Shown here: positions 1 through 12,500 of the stretch, piece after piece
How the letters are laid out: every line of letters begins with the position of its first letter
Numbering within the stretch: the stretch's first letter is position 1
Assembly: GCA_016169945.1 (NCBI GenBank)
Contig: JADLSH010000062.1
Coordinates: 186,001-250,000 of the forward strand
Source of the DNA: Trachythela sp. YZ-2020
Taxonomy: Eukaryota > Cnidaria > Anthozoa > Malacalcyonacea > Clavulariidae
Reading direction: 5' to 3'
Length of the DNA: 64,000 nt
Position numbers and translations under genes: made by a program
The notes under the pieces: model-generated
Told to the model about the DNA's origin: nothing
Database searches by the model: none
The model's input: the letters and a program-made list of their open reading frames with translations, nothing else

Positions 1-1320
1 CTACATCATTTGCCTTTTTCTTGGAATGCTTCTTCAAATTTGCCTTTCCATCAGGATATCATTGCGAGGAATTAGACAAAACCAAATCTTTACTCGTGCA
101 TAAGCAATGAGGGAAAAGTTGGATTTTATATCACAATAGTCATGAGAACAAGAAGGATTTGGGAGCGGAATACATGATGAAAAGCACTCCTTAAGGACCG
201 CGATTTGCGGGTTAGCCTGTTTAAGTTATTTTTAATTAATAGTTGATTAAAGACCTCATATACTGTAGATCGTTTTAAATGCATTTAGTAAAATTACCGA
301 TTATTCACCGATATTACCTCGCCTTCGGCGAATAATTGTTAAGTAGTTTATTGTTTATATCACTTAGATTGTTATCACTTCTTTCATTCTGTATAATATG
401 ATCGATTTTCACAAATTTTCTTGCATAATTATATTCGCATATATTATACATTGTGGTCACTATGTGTCTTCTGATTGGCTAATTGCTTACAGCTAAATAT
501 GGAAATCACGCAAGCCACAAATAACTGAGGTACCTGCTAGCAGATAACTCAGTTATCTGTAGGTTGAGCCCGCAGTAGGTACTTTCTTATCGAGCGGCAG
601 TTTTACACACAGGAATAAAAACAAGAAAAACAACATGAATAAACGATTTTTAAAGTTTTTGCGTAAAAATACACTCTTTTGAAACTTTTATCAGAACTAT
701 AGTAAGCAAATTGGGTTTCTAATATTTTGTCGTTCTTGTTTTAATTTTATAATTGGGTTTCCCCAACTAGAACTGAGCGTTGTTTTGTGCGACAGAATTT
801 AAATCGTTGTTTATTGAAGGAGTTTAATAACATGCCAATGCAATGTATATAATAATTAGTGATATAACAATTAGTGAATTCGGTTTTTGTTTTTGTTATA
901 TCCGGAATTATCAAGGTCTCGTTAAGTGTTATTTTAATTAAGTGTAAATTAAACTTGTTCGGCAGCGTTTTTATTTCTACTTCAACGTTCTTATTACAAA
1001 CCAAACATTTCTCACTTGGAAAACGATTGAAAATTGTGAGTATACAAAAAATAACGAAACAGGAGAACGCCCTCATAATGTATAATATGGCAAATTATTG
1101 TTTGTTGATAAAATTCAGTCACGCGATAATCCCGCGCTGTGTGTACTTCACGTTTGCTTCTCCTGGCGCATGCACAGACAAAATTCCCCTCTGTTTTCTC
1201 CTTGTGGAAACTGGCAGTTTTAATTTTTTCATAGGATAACCCTTGCTAACTGTATACTAACCTCCTTCATTGTAGTCATTTCCTGCCAGTGAGATTTGCC
1301 TTGTAAATATAGTTTCCCAT
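1..1320. other. AT-rich non-coding stretch, nothing recognised
   Basis: I see no conserved coding motif, RNA gene or clear transposon boundary here. A short open frame near 874-1239 on the plus strand, and one opposite it, have no recognisable domain and look like chance frames in AT-rich DNA. A small inverted repeat around 525-565 (ATAACTGAG... / ...CTCAGTTAT) could form a hairpin. Confidence 0.5.
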
Positions 1321-1709
1321 TATCAATTCGATATGAAAGCAAACCATCTACTTTGGGAAGACGATTCATAGGTTTATCGTCAGAGACCACAGCAACCTAT
1401 ATTTATATATACAATCAAGGCAACGAATTGATGAAAACAGCGATATTAATCAGTCCTAATTTTAAATATAGTTATAGTTATCAATAACAATAACCAATAT
1501 CTTAAATTCATGCTTATCAATTCGATATGAAAGCAAACCATCTACTTTGGGCAGACGATTCATAGGTTTATCGTCAGAGACCACAGCAACCTATATTTAT
1601 ATACACAATCAAGGCAACGAATTGATGAAAACAGCGATATTAATCAGTCCTAATTTTTAATATAGTTATAGTTATCAATAACAATAACCAATATCTTAAA
1701 TTCATGCTT
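1321..1709. repeat. 194-bp tandem duplication, two copies
   Basis: The block starting TATCAATTCGATATGAAAGC at 1321 starts again at 1515 and runs to about 1709, a period of 194 bp. The copies differ by only a few substitutions and one A, so the duplication is fairly recent. No coding content is recognised. Confidence 0.9.
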
Positions 1710-2043
1710 AAGAATTACATTATCGCTTATATTTTAATTCTTCCGAAATTATAACTACAATCGAGACAAAAAATCTAGATATCTTACTCCGTCATTCAGA
1801 CGTACTTCCCCAGAAAATGAACAAGAACCCTAAAATCAAAATTGTGGAATGTGAATTAAGGTGCACGTGAGTATCATTAGCCTACTTTACTTTATGTAAA
1901 GTTGGTAAAATAGAATAATCTGAATTCAATCTGCATTCAATGAATTCATGAATAATCAATGATTCAGATCATGGATTACGTCAACTTGCTGGTAAATACT
2001 TTTTCGTCGAGCTTCAAAGCCTCAAAAAGGTTTCGGTGCGAGC
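1710..2043. other. Non-coding, nothing recognised
   Basis: AT-rich DNA with no gene or repeat boundary that I can support. Confidence 0.4.
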
Positions 2044-2046
2044 TTA

Positions 2047-2674
2047 GGCCCCAGTTACACGATACCGGATTACTTTTCATATCGGATTATCTTCTCCAAT
2101 TCGTTACAAAATCCATCCCGTTTATACTTTGGTTACACGATACCGGATTAGTTTAAGCCCAGGTTACTCCACTGCCAAAATTCGCGCGGAATAAGCCGAC
2201 AAACGCTTTTGACATTATCTTTTGACATTCCTAAATTGGTTTTCCATTCTTCTTTCTCGCCAAACCCAGCCTGTAAGTTTTCCCACCATCGCTCATTTCG
2301 TCCAGATGCAATCCAGCAATGTCTGGGTGTTTTTGTTCGTATTGACTTCGTACTATAATTACTGTTGAACACAAATTTTTGTAGGCGTCGTCTTCTTGAA
2401 AAATATCGTATTGTATTGATATGAAACAGAATACAGTTTAATTGAAATAAGCCGGAAAATGTATGATTAAAGAAAACAAAAGACTTTGTAAGAGTTTAAA
2501 TGGTAGAATACACCAGATTCGCCGGATTGATTTTATATCACTTCCAGAGCAGAACGATTTTTTGGCAGTGGCATGACACGTGTTGGATTGCCATGGTGTC
2601 GTGTAACCAAAACGTACATCTGGTATGGAAAGTGATCCGCTCCGATAGTAATCCGGTTTCGTGTAACTGAGGCC
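2047..2674. mobile_element. Short PIF/Harbinger element with TTA target duplication
   Basis: The left end reads GGCCCCAGTTACACGATACC and the right end, reverse complemented, reads GGCCTCAGTTACACGAAACC. The trinucleotide TTA flanks both ends (2044-2046 and 2675-2677). A 3-bp TTA/TAA duplication with a G-rich inverted terminus is typical of PIF/Harbinger elements. The same motif recurs inside, at about 2132-2155 and 2580-2610, as subterminal repeats. The element is 628 bp and holds only the start of a transposase-like frame, so it is non-autonomous by deletion. Confidence 0.85.
2148..2399 (-). pseudogene. Harbinger (ALP1-like) transposase N-terminal fragment
   Basis: The minus-strand frame contains RNERWWENLQAGFGEKEEW followed by KTNLGMS and SVCRLI. 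This fits the N-terminal region upstream of the DDE_Tnp_4 domain in Harbinger ALP1-like transposases, whose usual pattern is WWENL...EEWK.NFRMS...LC..L. No DDE catalytic residues follow, because the frame runs straight into the left terminus of the 2047-2674 element. It is therefore a truncated, dead fragment retained by a deletion derivative. The family assignment rests on motif memory, not on a search. Confidence 0.6.
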
Positions 2675-2677
2675 TTA

Positions 2678-3295
2678 GTTTAACCAATTTTTCAACTATT
2701 TTATTATATAGAACAAATAAATAATATTTTCCCGTTGTTTTATTGTTCAGTTATAGATACACAGAGGACGTCATAACGTGGTAAGAACATCAATGACCCA
2801 CTCGCCCTGGAGTTCGTGGGCCGCATATTTGTTCTTTTCACGTTATGTATACTCTTATCATACTGTGTTACAACTGCACAGATGACGGCAAAATGTTCTA
2901 TATATATTAATTGACACATGCATACAAATGAACGATGTGGAACAATTCTTGTGTTTGGAAAACGATTAGGAACGCAAACTTCTAATACAATGATCACGAA
3001 TCTCGGTTCTTACTCACCTCAAATTAATAACATCAGGCTACATATGGAAATTCGTTATAGTGAATTCCCTGGCCGGATGTTTTGAATTGAAGTGAGTAAA
3101 ATGCCGACTCAGAACGCGTCATTCTGATGCGCAGTCGACTTACAGTCGAGATTCGCGATCTGTGTATTAAGCTTAATATTTGTAAACTTTCAACTTTATG
3201 TTGTATGTGTTGATTTGATAAATATAAAAAGGGATACGCATAAAAAAATGGAGAAATTTGAAGACAAAAACAGCTATATAATAGAGTATAGATAC
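2678..3295. other. Non-coding; may hold a 3' exon of the minus-strand gene
   Basis: No confident feature. The fibrinogen-like gene ends at an open donor (3296), so at least one more exon should lie below it. A weak candidate begins after an AG at about 2810 on the minus strand and would add about 11 codons before a stop. The acceptor context is poor, so I do not call it. Confidence 0.3.
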
Positions 3296-3532
3296 CTTAA
3301 CATACAGTCCATCTTCTTTTACATGCCATATTTCTGGCTTTCCGCCACTGCCAACCTTTTTGTATTCCATACATTTTGCCCATACACGAGTCAGTCTCTT
3401 TGGTAACGAAGATCGTATCCAAAAGGACGCGCGTATTCCATCTTTTGCTTGAAGAACTGTTCCACCATTAATTGCCTTACATTGGGGGGCGCAGTAGTCT
3501 TTGTCGCTTGCTGGACCGAAACAAGCACAGCA
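3296..3532 (-). CDS. Exon (79 codons) of the fibrinogen-like gene, cysteine-rich
   Basis: The acceptor is TGATACAG at its upper edge and the donor is AAG|GTATCT at its lower edge; both phases are 0. It encodes CCACFGPASDKDYCAPQCKA, then a region ending in IWHVKEDGLYVK. Five cysteines in the first 20 residues and one later (AKCMEY) suggest disulphide bonding in an extracellular protein. It joins in frame to the exon at 10783-10969 across a 7.2-kb intron. Confidence 0.75.
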
Positions 3533-6500
3533 CTGTATCATTATAATATAATTATGTCAATTGCAACAATTGCTATAATGGATAGTTACAAAGGCTGATG
3601 AAATTGCCATTAGGCCCAACGTTTCAACACTGCGCGGTCTAGTGCCTTCATCAGAGGTGACCTGAAGTCGCAACGTTGCTCCTTACACTACAAACCGGAG
3701 TCTCAAAACGTTGTGTCGTGCATTCGCTGGTTTTGCATTCATTTACTTAAACCTGAACAACGAGCTACAACGTGTCTGCATGATAAATATCACTGTATCC
3801 TATGCCGCATGCACTCGTACAATACACACCTTTCCTTGATCACAGCCAATAAACGCGGTAGAACTGTGGCGTATTCCAGACTTGGGTGAAACAACGCTAT
3901 AACTATATAACGAATGCAATGCAACATTGTATGTAGGTCCGTATACGTTGGACAGATGTCGTTAAAAGATATATATGCTAAACCAGGTCAGAGTAAAAAG
4001 GTTTGCTTCGGACGAAACTTACAGCGTGTTGCACTAACTGTATACATATTCGGAAAGAAAAAAATTAAAACGTTCATTCGACGGAATTTTAATTCGAGAG
4101 GGAAAGAATAAAAGAAATACCAATCAATTTTGGATCAGACCTAATAACGTCAACGTCAGGTGAACAAGCTCAATAAACGAAACAATATTCCATTAAGAAT
4201 GGCAAAAAACCTTCTCGTGCAAGTAAGCACGAAATTATTCTCTATTTGCGTTGTATTTCACAGGACCTCCCTGAAAACCACGTATCTGATCGGAGCCTCA
4301 CAATAGAAAGACCATATGCAATAACCAGAGCAAGGGTGAATGGCTCATTAGGGTTCTTCATGCTATCATTAGCCATTGTGTACAGGTAAGTATAGCATTT
4401 CGAAGTTTGGAGCATGCAAACGGGACTTTTTTCAGAGAGCTAGTGAATTGCTAGTTCTTGCACTGACTATCGGACACTGCGCACTCTAAAAACTAGCGTG
4501 TAATTATACACACCAAAGGTACACATCTTTTGCAAATAGATGACAGGGTGTGATTTTAAACACACCTTGTGTACGAAATTCACACCTTAGGTTCATGTTT
4601 ACGATTAAACACCTTTGATATGTTCAATCACACATCCTTATTTTACGCATGTTCTATTTTTTAATGATGTGTTATTCACACACATTTTTGGCAAGTACAC
4701 AAGTTGCTAATCACACACATTTTAAACATACACATCTTGCCCAATTTTACACACCTCAGACATTACACATCTTTTAATTATACGCACCTTTCTATAATAT
4801 AAACCTTTTGTATAAAGCGTATACCGTATTTGCTGAATGGCTTTGAACATACAGATATACGTATTCATCATCATTGATGTTTACACGGCATCCATACCTG
4901 AATGATCCTGAACTGTCATATCGAAAACCATGAATATGGGCAAATCCCTTGCCACAGATTTTTTCAAAACAGGAATTCATTTTTTCCTTTAAAAATTTAA
5001 ATAAGAGAAAATGTGGAAACAAGAAACGTCAAAATTTATTTACATTGAAGGTAGAATATTTTCACGTGATTCAAATATGACGTTCCTAGCTAGCTGGAAT
5101 AGATAGAAATTTAGGTTATATACTGTTACACACTCTGTTCAGCCCAAGGAGTTTAGATACATGTGTTCAATTTTAGTTAACCTTATCAATCAAAAATGCT
5201 CATATTTATAGTCTCGCTTATAATGTGCGACAATGTTCACCAAAGCTCTTCGTTGCCTCGTCCATTTTTTCGAATAAATGGTCTTTTAACGTATTTTCAT
5301 GTTTGGCCACGATACATTTTAAGGTAGCTCGACCCTTCCGTTTCTGGCTACTGGTATATATGAGTAGTAATATAGGTACCGTTCGAGCGGGGCGCAAGGG
5401 GGCGCATCATTAAAAATTCAAACATCATTAACATATGGTACATTAACATACAGGGGGAAGCAGCGTCATTAACAGGGGGGACCAGATCATTAAAAATTCA
5501 AACATCATTAGCATATGGTACATTAACATACAGGGGAGAGCAAGGGGGGAGCACATCATTAAAAATTCAAACGTCATTAGCATATGGGACATTAACATAC
5601 AGGGGGGGCAGCGTCATTAACAGGGGGAGCAAGGGGGGAGCACATCATTAAATATTCAAACTTCATTAGCATATGGTACATTAACATACAGGGGGAAGCA
5701 GCGTCATTAACAGGGGGAGCAAGGGGTGAGCACATCATTAAATATTCAAACTTCATTAGCATATGGACATTAACATACAGGGGGAAGCAGCGTCATTAAC
5801 AGGGGGGAGCAAGGGGGGAGCACATCATTAAAAATCATTAACATAAACATTAATTATGCATTGATGTCATAATGATATGCAAGGTGAGTTTGAGCAAAAC
5901 AGTTATTATGTTGAGTTCAGTATATTTTGTGTGCAAAAAATATGGATTTGTTGTCGCGAGATTTATAAACTCCTTCAATCTCGTATCTAGTGAAGTCTTT
6001 CGAGTCGACCAATACTAATTGGTCTAATTATACTAATTTCAAGCGTTTATTTAGTAAAGCCTATACAAGCGAGATTTACAAACATTGCCGTTTTGGCGTT
6101 AGAAACATAAATATTTTGATGCATTTGTTGCTAATGTAAACTAAAGACACAATAACTTAACTCATTAAGGGATTAAGTCAAAAGGTTTGTTTGGGCGAAA
6201 ACAATCATTAAGCTGATTGTACGAAACGGCTTTATACGAAACGGCTTAGACAACTAATATAGCGGCGCTTAACCTAGTAAAATATTACTGCCTTATGCGA
6301 AGTAATAATAAGCAGAAATATAGCTTTCTAAAACGAGAAGATCTTAAAGTTTAATCGGCATAGCTAAGGTCTTACAAATACATGTTTGCGAAGCGAATAT
6401 ATAAACGTAACTCTAAGTCAAAGCTTTCATTTTATTGCCAATAATACATTTAACATTACACTATGTAAAATCCGCGAGACATATGTACGAGAAATTTAAA

Positions 6501-9500
6501 AGAGAAAGCTAACATAATTCTATGCGTTGCCATGACATTAAATCTAGTTTTGCATAGTACATTTTGTACTTTAAATCATTAAACCGGTGATTAACACAGC
6601 CAAACAGTCATCTCCCCAGACATGATATCCTAAGATACTGTATGATATCCTAAGATACTGTATGATATCCTAAAATGATATCCTAAGATACGGCATGATA
6701 TCCAAAGACACTGTATGATATCCTAAAATGATATCCTAAGATACTGTATGATATCCTAAGATACTGTATGATATCCTAAGATACTGTATGATATCCTAAA
6801 ATGATATCCTAAGATACGGCATGATATCCTAAGATATTGCATAATATCCTAAGATATTGCATGATATCCTGAAATAAGAAAGATAAAAATAAGGAAGATA
6901 AATTCCACTCCTCTCTCTACCTCTTTCTCTAACCCTAACTCTCTAAGTCTAACACAAATTTATTAACTCTAACACTTGTTCTACTTTTAACCCTAACCCT
7001 CGGTCTAACTCCAACCCTTTCTCTAACCTTAACCCTAACACTAACTCTGATACTTACGCTAAAAATAGAAATTTTCAAAACCACATATCTGTTGTCTTTG
7101 CATGGGCGGGGAGCGCCCCGATATCATAATGACTTATGACTTATGACTAATGACTAATGACTAATGACTAATGACTAATGACTAATGACTAATGACTAAT
7201 GACTAATGACTAATGACTAATGACTAATGACTAATGACTAATGACTAATGACTAATGACTAATGACTAATGACTAATGACTAATGACTAATGACTAATGA
7301 CTAATGACTATAGTCATAGTCATGGACTATAGTCTAAGACTATAGTCATAGTCATAGACTCATAGTCATTAGTCATTAGTCATTAGTCATTAGTCATTAG
7401 TCATTAGTCATAAGTCATAAGTCATAAGTCATAAGTCATAAGTCATAAATCATAAGTCATAAGTCATAAGTCATAAGTCATAAGTCATAAGTCATAAGTC
7501 ATAAGTCATAAGTCATAAGTCATAAGTCATAAGTCATAAGTCATAAGTCATAAGTCATAAGTCATAAGTCATAAGTCATAAGTCATAAGTCATAAGTCAT
7601 AAGTCATAAGTCATAAGTCATAAGTCATAAGTCATAAGTCATAAGTCATAAGTCATAAGTCATAAGTCATAAGTCATAAGTCATAAGTCATAAGTCATTA
7701 GTCATTAGTCATTAGTCATAAGTCATAAGTCATAAGTCATTAGTCATAAGTCATAAGTCATAAGATATCGGGGCGCTCCCCGCCCATGCAAAGACAACAG
7801 TAAATGGGGTTTTGAAAATTTCTATTTTTAGCGTAAGTATCAGAGTTAGGGTTAGGGTTAAGGTTAGAGAAAGGGTTGGAGTTAGATCGAGGGTTAGGGT
7901 TAAAAGTAGAACAAGTGTTAGAGTTAATAAATTAGTGTTAGACTTAGAGAGTTAGGGTTAGAGAAAGAGGTAGAGGGAGGAGTGGAATTTATCTTCCTTA
8001 TTTTTATCTTTCTTATTTCAGGATATCATGCAATATCTTAGGATATTATGCAATATCTTAGGATATCATACAGTATCTTAGGATATCATTTTAGGATATC
8101 ATACAGTATCTTAGGATATCATACAGTATCTTAGGATATCATACAGTATTTTAGGATATCATTTTAGGATATCATACAGTGTCTTTGGATATCATGCCGT
8201 ATCTTAGGATATCATTTTAGGATATCATACAGAATCTTAGGCTATCATACAGTATCTTAGGATATCATACAGTATCTTAGGATATCATACAGTATCTTAG
8301 GATATCATACAGTATCTTAGGATATCGTACAGTATCTTAGGGTATCATACAGTATCTTAGGATATCATACAGTATCTTAGGATATCATTTTAGGATATCA
8401 TACAGTATCTTAGGATATCATGCCGTATCTTAGAATATCATTTTAGGATATCATACAGTATCTTAAGATATCACACAGTATCTTAGGATATCATACAGTA
8501 TCTTACAAAAGTAAAACCTGTTTGCTTAAAGTTATCTGGTTCGTGTTCGCTCAGGCATGTCTGGGGAGATGACTGTTTGGCTGTGTTAATCACCGGTTTA
8601 ATGATTTGAAGTACAAAATGTACTATGCAAAACTAGATTTAATTGCTTTCACCTAACAAGACATGGCAACGCATAGAATTATGTTAGCTTTCTCTTTTAA
8701 ATTTCTCGTACATATGTCTCGCGGATTTTACATAGTGTAATGTTAAATGTATTATTGGTAATAAAATGAAAGCTTTGACTTAGAGTTACGTTTATATATT
8801 CGCTTCGCAAACATGTATTTGTAAGACCTTAGCTATGCCGATTAAAATTTAAGATCTTCTCGTTTTAGAAAGCTCTATTTCTGCTTATTATTACTTCGCA
8901 TAAGGCAGTAATATTTTATTAGGTTAAGCGCCGCTATATTAGTTGTCTAAGCCGTTTCGTACAAGGAGATATTAGCACAGTATACAGGCGACCAGTAGGG
9001 CCACTCATTTGAAATTTTGTGTGGCCGCTCATTACGCATTGGCAGCCAGTCAATTGCGTTTTCTGGCCAATAAGCAAGCTGGACTAACTTTCCTGGCCAG
9101 TAAACTGCATATTTTTGCATAAAAAGCCGGCTACATGTTGCATCACCGAGTGGCCCTACTGGTCGTCTTTATACTGTGATATTAGATACGAGAATATATT
9201 TACTCGTTGTCGAAACGGACAATCAGCTTAACGATTGTTTTCGCCCAAACAAACCTTTTGACTTAATCCCTTAATGAGTTAAGCTATTGTGTCTTTAGTT
9301 TACATTAGCAACAAATGCATCAAAATATTTATGTTTCTAACGCTTTAATGTTTGTAAATCTCGCTTGTATAGGCTTTACTAAATAAACGCTTGAAATTTT
9401 GTAACTTATTAGTATTGGTCGACTCAGAAAGAAAGACTTCACTAGATACGAGATTGAAGGAGTTTATAAATCTCGCGACAACAAACCCATATTTTTTGCA

Positions 9501-12500
9501 CACAAGATATACTGAACTCAACATAATGACTGTTTTGCCCAAACGCGCCTGGCCTTGTTCCGTGACGTCAATATATAATTAATGTTTATGTTAGTTAATT
9601 AATGTGATGTGCTCCCCCCTTGCTCCACCCCTGTTAATGACGTTGCTCCCCCCTGTATGTTAATGTAACCATATGCTAATGATGTTTGAATTTTTAATGA
9701 TGTGCTCCCCCCTTGCTCCCCCTGCTGCCCCCTGTATGGTAGTGTACCATATGCTAATGAAGTTTGAATTTTTAATGATGTTCTCTCCCTTGCCCCCTCC
9801 ACCCCTGTTAATGACGCGCCCCCTTGCGCCCCCTCAAAAATAAGGGTTCATCGGCCTGTATATTACTACTTATATGTAATAAAGATGAATAAAGAATCTT
9901 GATTCTATTTTAGTTCGTATAGATGAAATTGTTAGGTGAATTGGATACAGAATACACTCTTCCGGAAAGTACTTAGCTGCTGCTAAAGCCGTTTCATCTT
10001 GTTACTGGTGACTCAATTACGAAATGATACAGTTATTGTATGTCGTATGAAATACCTTTATATAATTACGTTACCATACAGTAACAAGAAGATAAATTAT
10101 TCTTAAGCCAAGATTTCAATCTCGAAAACGATTCTCTACAGCGAAAGCAATCTTGTATCGCAACATATTCATGATACTTACAATTAACAAAGGTAAATAA
10201 ATCAATAAGGTAAACATATCAATTGAAAACATTAAATCTCAGCATTGATGTAGCGTTTTTAAAATTATTGCTCTAGCAGCATTTTTTTCTGAAATCACTG
10301 ACTGAATTTAGGTTCCGATTAATCAGTTAAACAAATTGTATTGTGGGAATAAGAGTTAACTTAACTACAATTTCTATCATTTATTCCATTTGCTCACTAA
10401 TAATAGAATGTAGACTGCAAGAAACAAGTTGTAAAATGTACGTGGTCAACTAAAAGAATTCGGATAAGAGCCGAGATCCAAGAAGTTGGAGATTGCAATT
10501 TAAAAATCTCCATTGAAGCTAGGTGCATATTGTAGTGATTGGGCTTAGTCGCACAATTAAAATAAAAACGCACAATATTAACTACAGAGGTTTTTGGAGT
10601 TCTCTTGAATATTGGATGCAATATATTAAACTTTCATTGTTGAGCTAAACATACGAAATAATGATTAAAACAAAATTTGTCGGCTATGTGTTAGGAAATG
10701 CAAATTTTGAATTAACTGGTTTGTGTACAGAATGGAAAGGTTAACGACATTTTTTGGAGTTCCCTTAATATGGAGAACTTACCCATCCCAAGCCGTTTAC
10801 GGTATGACTTCCAAATCTTGAGCACTGAAACTGTTTACTGACAACTTGGTTGTTTCGTAGATCTTTAACAAATGCTACATCTCCGATACCAGGGTGAAGA
10901 TTGCTACAACCACCCTTTCCTTTCACCAAGAGTTTCGACAAACGACGAGCAAAATTGAAACGGTACATCCTATTTAAAATTATATTTCATATGAGTGCCA
11001 ATGCGTGACATATTGATTTCTGATATTTTAAGTTACACGCGATCATTCAACAACCAATTTCGGCTCATCGTCATGACAGTTCACAGCGCATTATGTTATG
11101 TATCTCTTAGCTAATACCAAACAATGGGAAATCTTTTTCGACTACACAATTAGATAATTTGTTTACCTTTTTGCTCTGAACTAACCAGATCTGGTGAATT
11201 TGTGACGGCTTCAAGGAAAGACGAAAGTTTCGAAGCAAAAATAAGGATTAAATATTAAGTTTACGGCTCCCGGAGGTCATCATTTTTTAAGATTTGAATT
11301 AGAGTGAACATAATCTGTTCTAAGCGTCAGATGTACGCGGTTTACGTTACAAAATTAATTAAGTAGTGGAAGATTTTGCTATGAACAAATATAGCTGCCA
11401 GTGTTAGTAGGCTGTTAAATTTTTATTGACTTGGTATGGTGGTTCAATCCGATTTTGATGTTTAGAAAATAGATTTAATATCCAAGTACCGTATATCCTT
11501 AAACCCAGCTGTAATTCCAAAAACAAGGTATTTTGAAAAACAATTTCATTTTATTTGTATATAACAAGGAATTGCAAAAATTTAAACTTTTAATTTGTAA
11601 TGTTTCGTTAAAAAAAGTTACAAAAACAATTTGTTCATACGAATGGCAATTTTGGTCCTTTTAGCGCAGAGTTGTTCCTTTTACAAAAGTCTCGCTATTA
11701 GTCCTCTTTTCTTTATTCACTAAAAAATATTTTTGGAAAAAGTATGATCATGGAAATGTGTTTCTACCATATTCTCTTAACTGTAGAATTTGGAAAATGT
11801 AGCCTACCAATGAGCCTTGGTTTCTTTTTGGTTTAATGACGATGAAATTTGTATGCGGAAGTCCAGGACTGGTTGATTTCCAAGTATACTTGACCATTGA
11901 GATTTTCCATTTGGTTGTACATAAGAAGGACTGGAAGGAATTGCCCATGATACTGGCGTGTCCTTTACCCCCACTAGCATAAATCCTCCGCCATCCGTAC
12001 TTACATCACACCATACCTAGGAATATTTGAAAGCAATGAAATTTTTTTGGTAAATGTGTGGCCAAGTAGGACTGTTATATGTAAATAATTGGTATAAGGG
12101 TACAAAGGTAATTGGTACAGGTGATAAACTACAAGTGAAAATTAACTTCATTTGTGAATCATCGCTCATTTAACATTTTGAACAAATCGCGCTAGTTCAA
12201 AAACTTTTTCAGTTCTTCATATTTCAATGACTCAGAATTAAAATTTGGGAATTTTTTCTGAACTCAGTAATTTAGGGGTTTTGTCACTGGGGGGATTTTG
12301 TGGGACTTTTTTCGGCCAGATTCCTTTCATGCGGGGATTTGTCATGGATTCTCAGCCAGCACAAGTATAATCAGTTGACGCAAAATGTCACAGCTGCAGC
12401 CAGTCTCACCGGCCATGCGGTACGAATATATTTTAGCTGTAACAATATCATGTAACAGAAGATCGAATATCAATCCTTCGTCTGTCTACCAAATATTAGT

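Larger units (their letters stand above)
5363..9870. mobile_element. Giant palindromic (foldback) Polinton-like element 1, TSD TATATG
   Basis: The element starts AGTAGTAATATAGGTACCG at 5363 and ends with the inverted TATTACTACT at 9870. Direct copies of TATATG lie immediately outside (5357-5362 and 9871-9876). A 6-bp duplication plus an AG...CT terminus matches Polinton/Maverick integration. The whole 4508 bp folds as an inverted repeat: the sequence at 5890-6620 reappears inverted at about 8560-9540, with small indels. The arms differ in length mainly through tandem-array size. I find no intact gene, DNA polymerase, integrase or capsid motif. It lies in an intron of the fibrinogen-like gene. 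Confidence 0.85.

Noticed and set aside
874..1239. 121-codon frame with a hydrophobic N-terminus
   Set aside because: Hydrophobicity follows from T-rich sequence; the opposite strand is equally open and no domain or splice partner is visible.
6905..7985. Reading the TTAGGG-like blocks as a true chromosome end or fusion point
   Set aside because: The tracts are short and degenerate, and they recur in three separate elements, so they belong to the transposon family rather than to an interstitial telomere.
6622..8506. Regular spaced GATATCC repeats resembling a CRISPR array
   Set aside because: The units are contiguous, inverted in the second half, have no unique spacers, and lie in a eukaryotic transposon.
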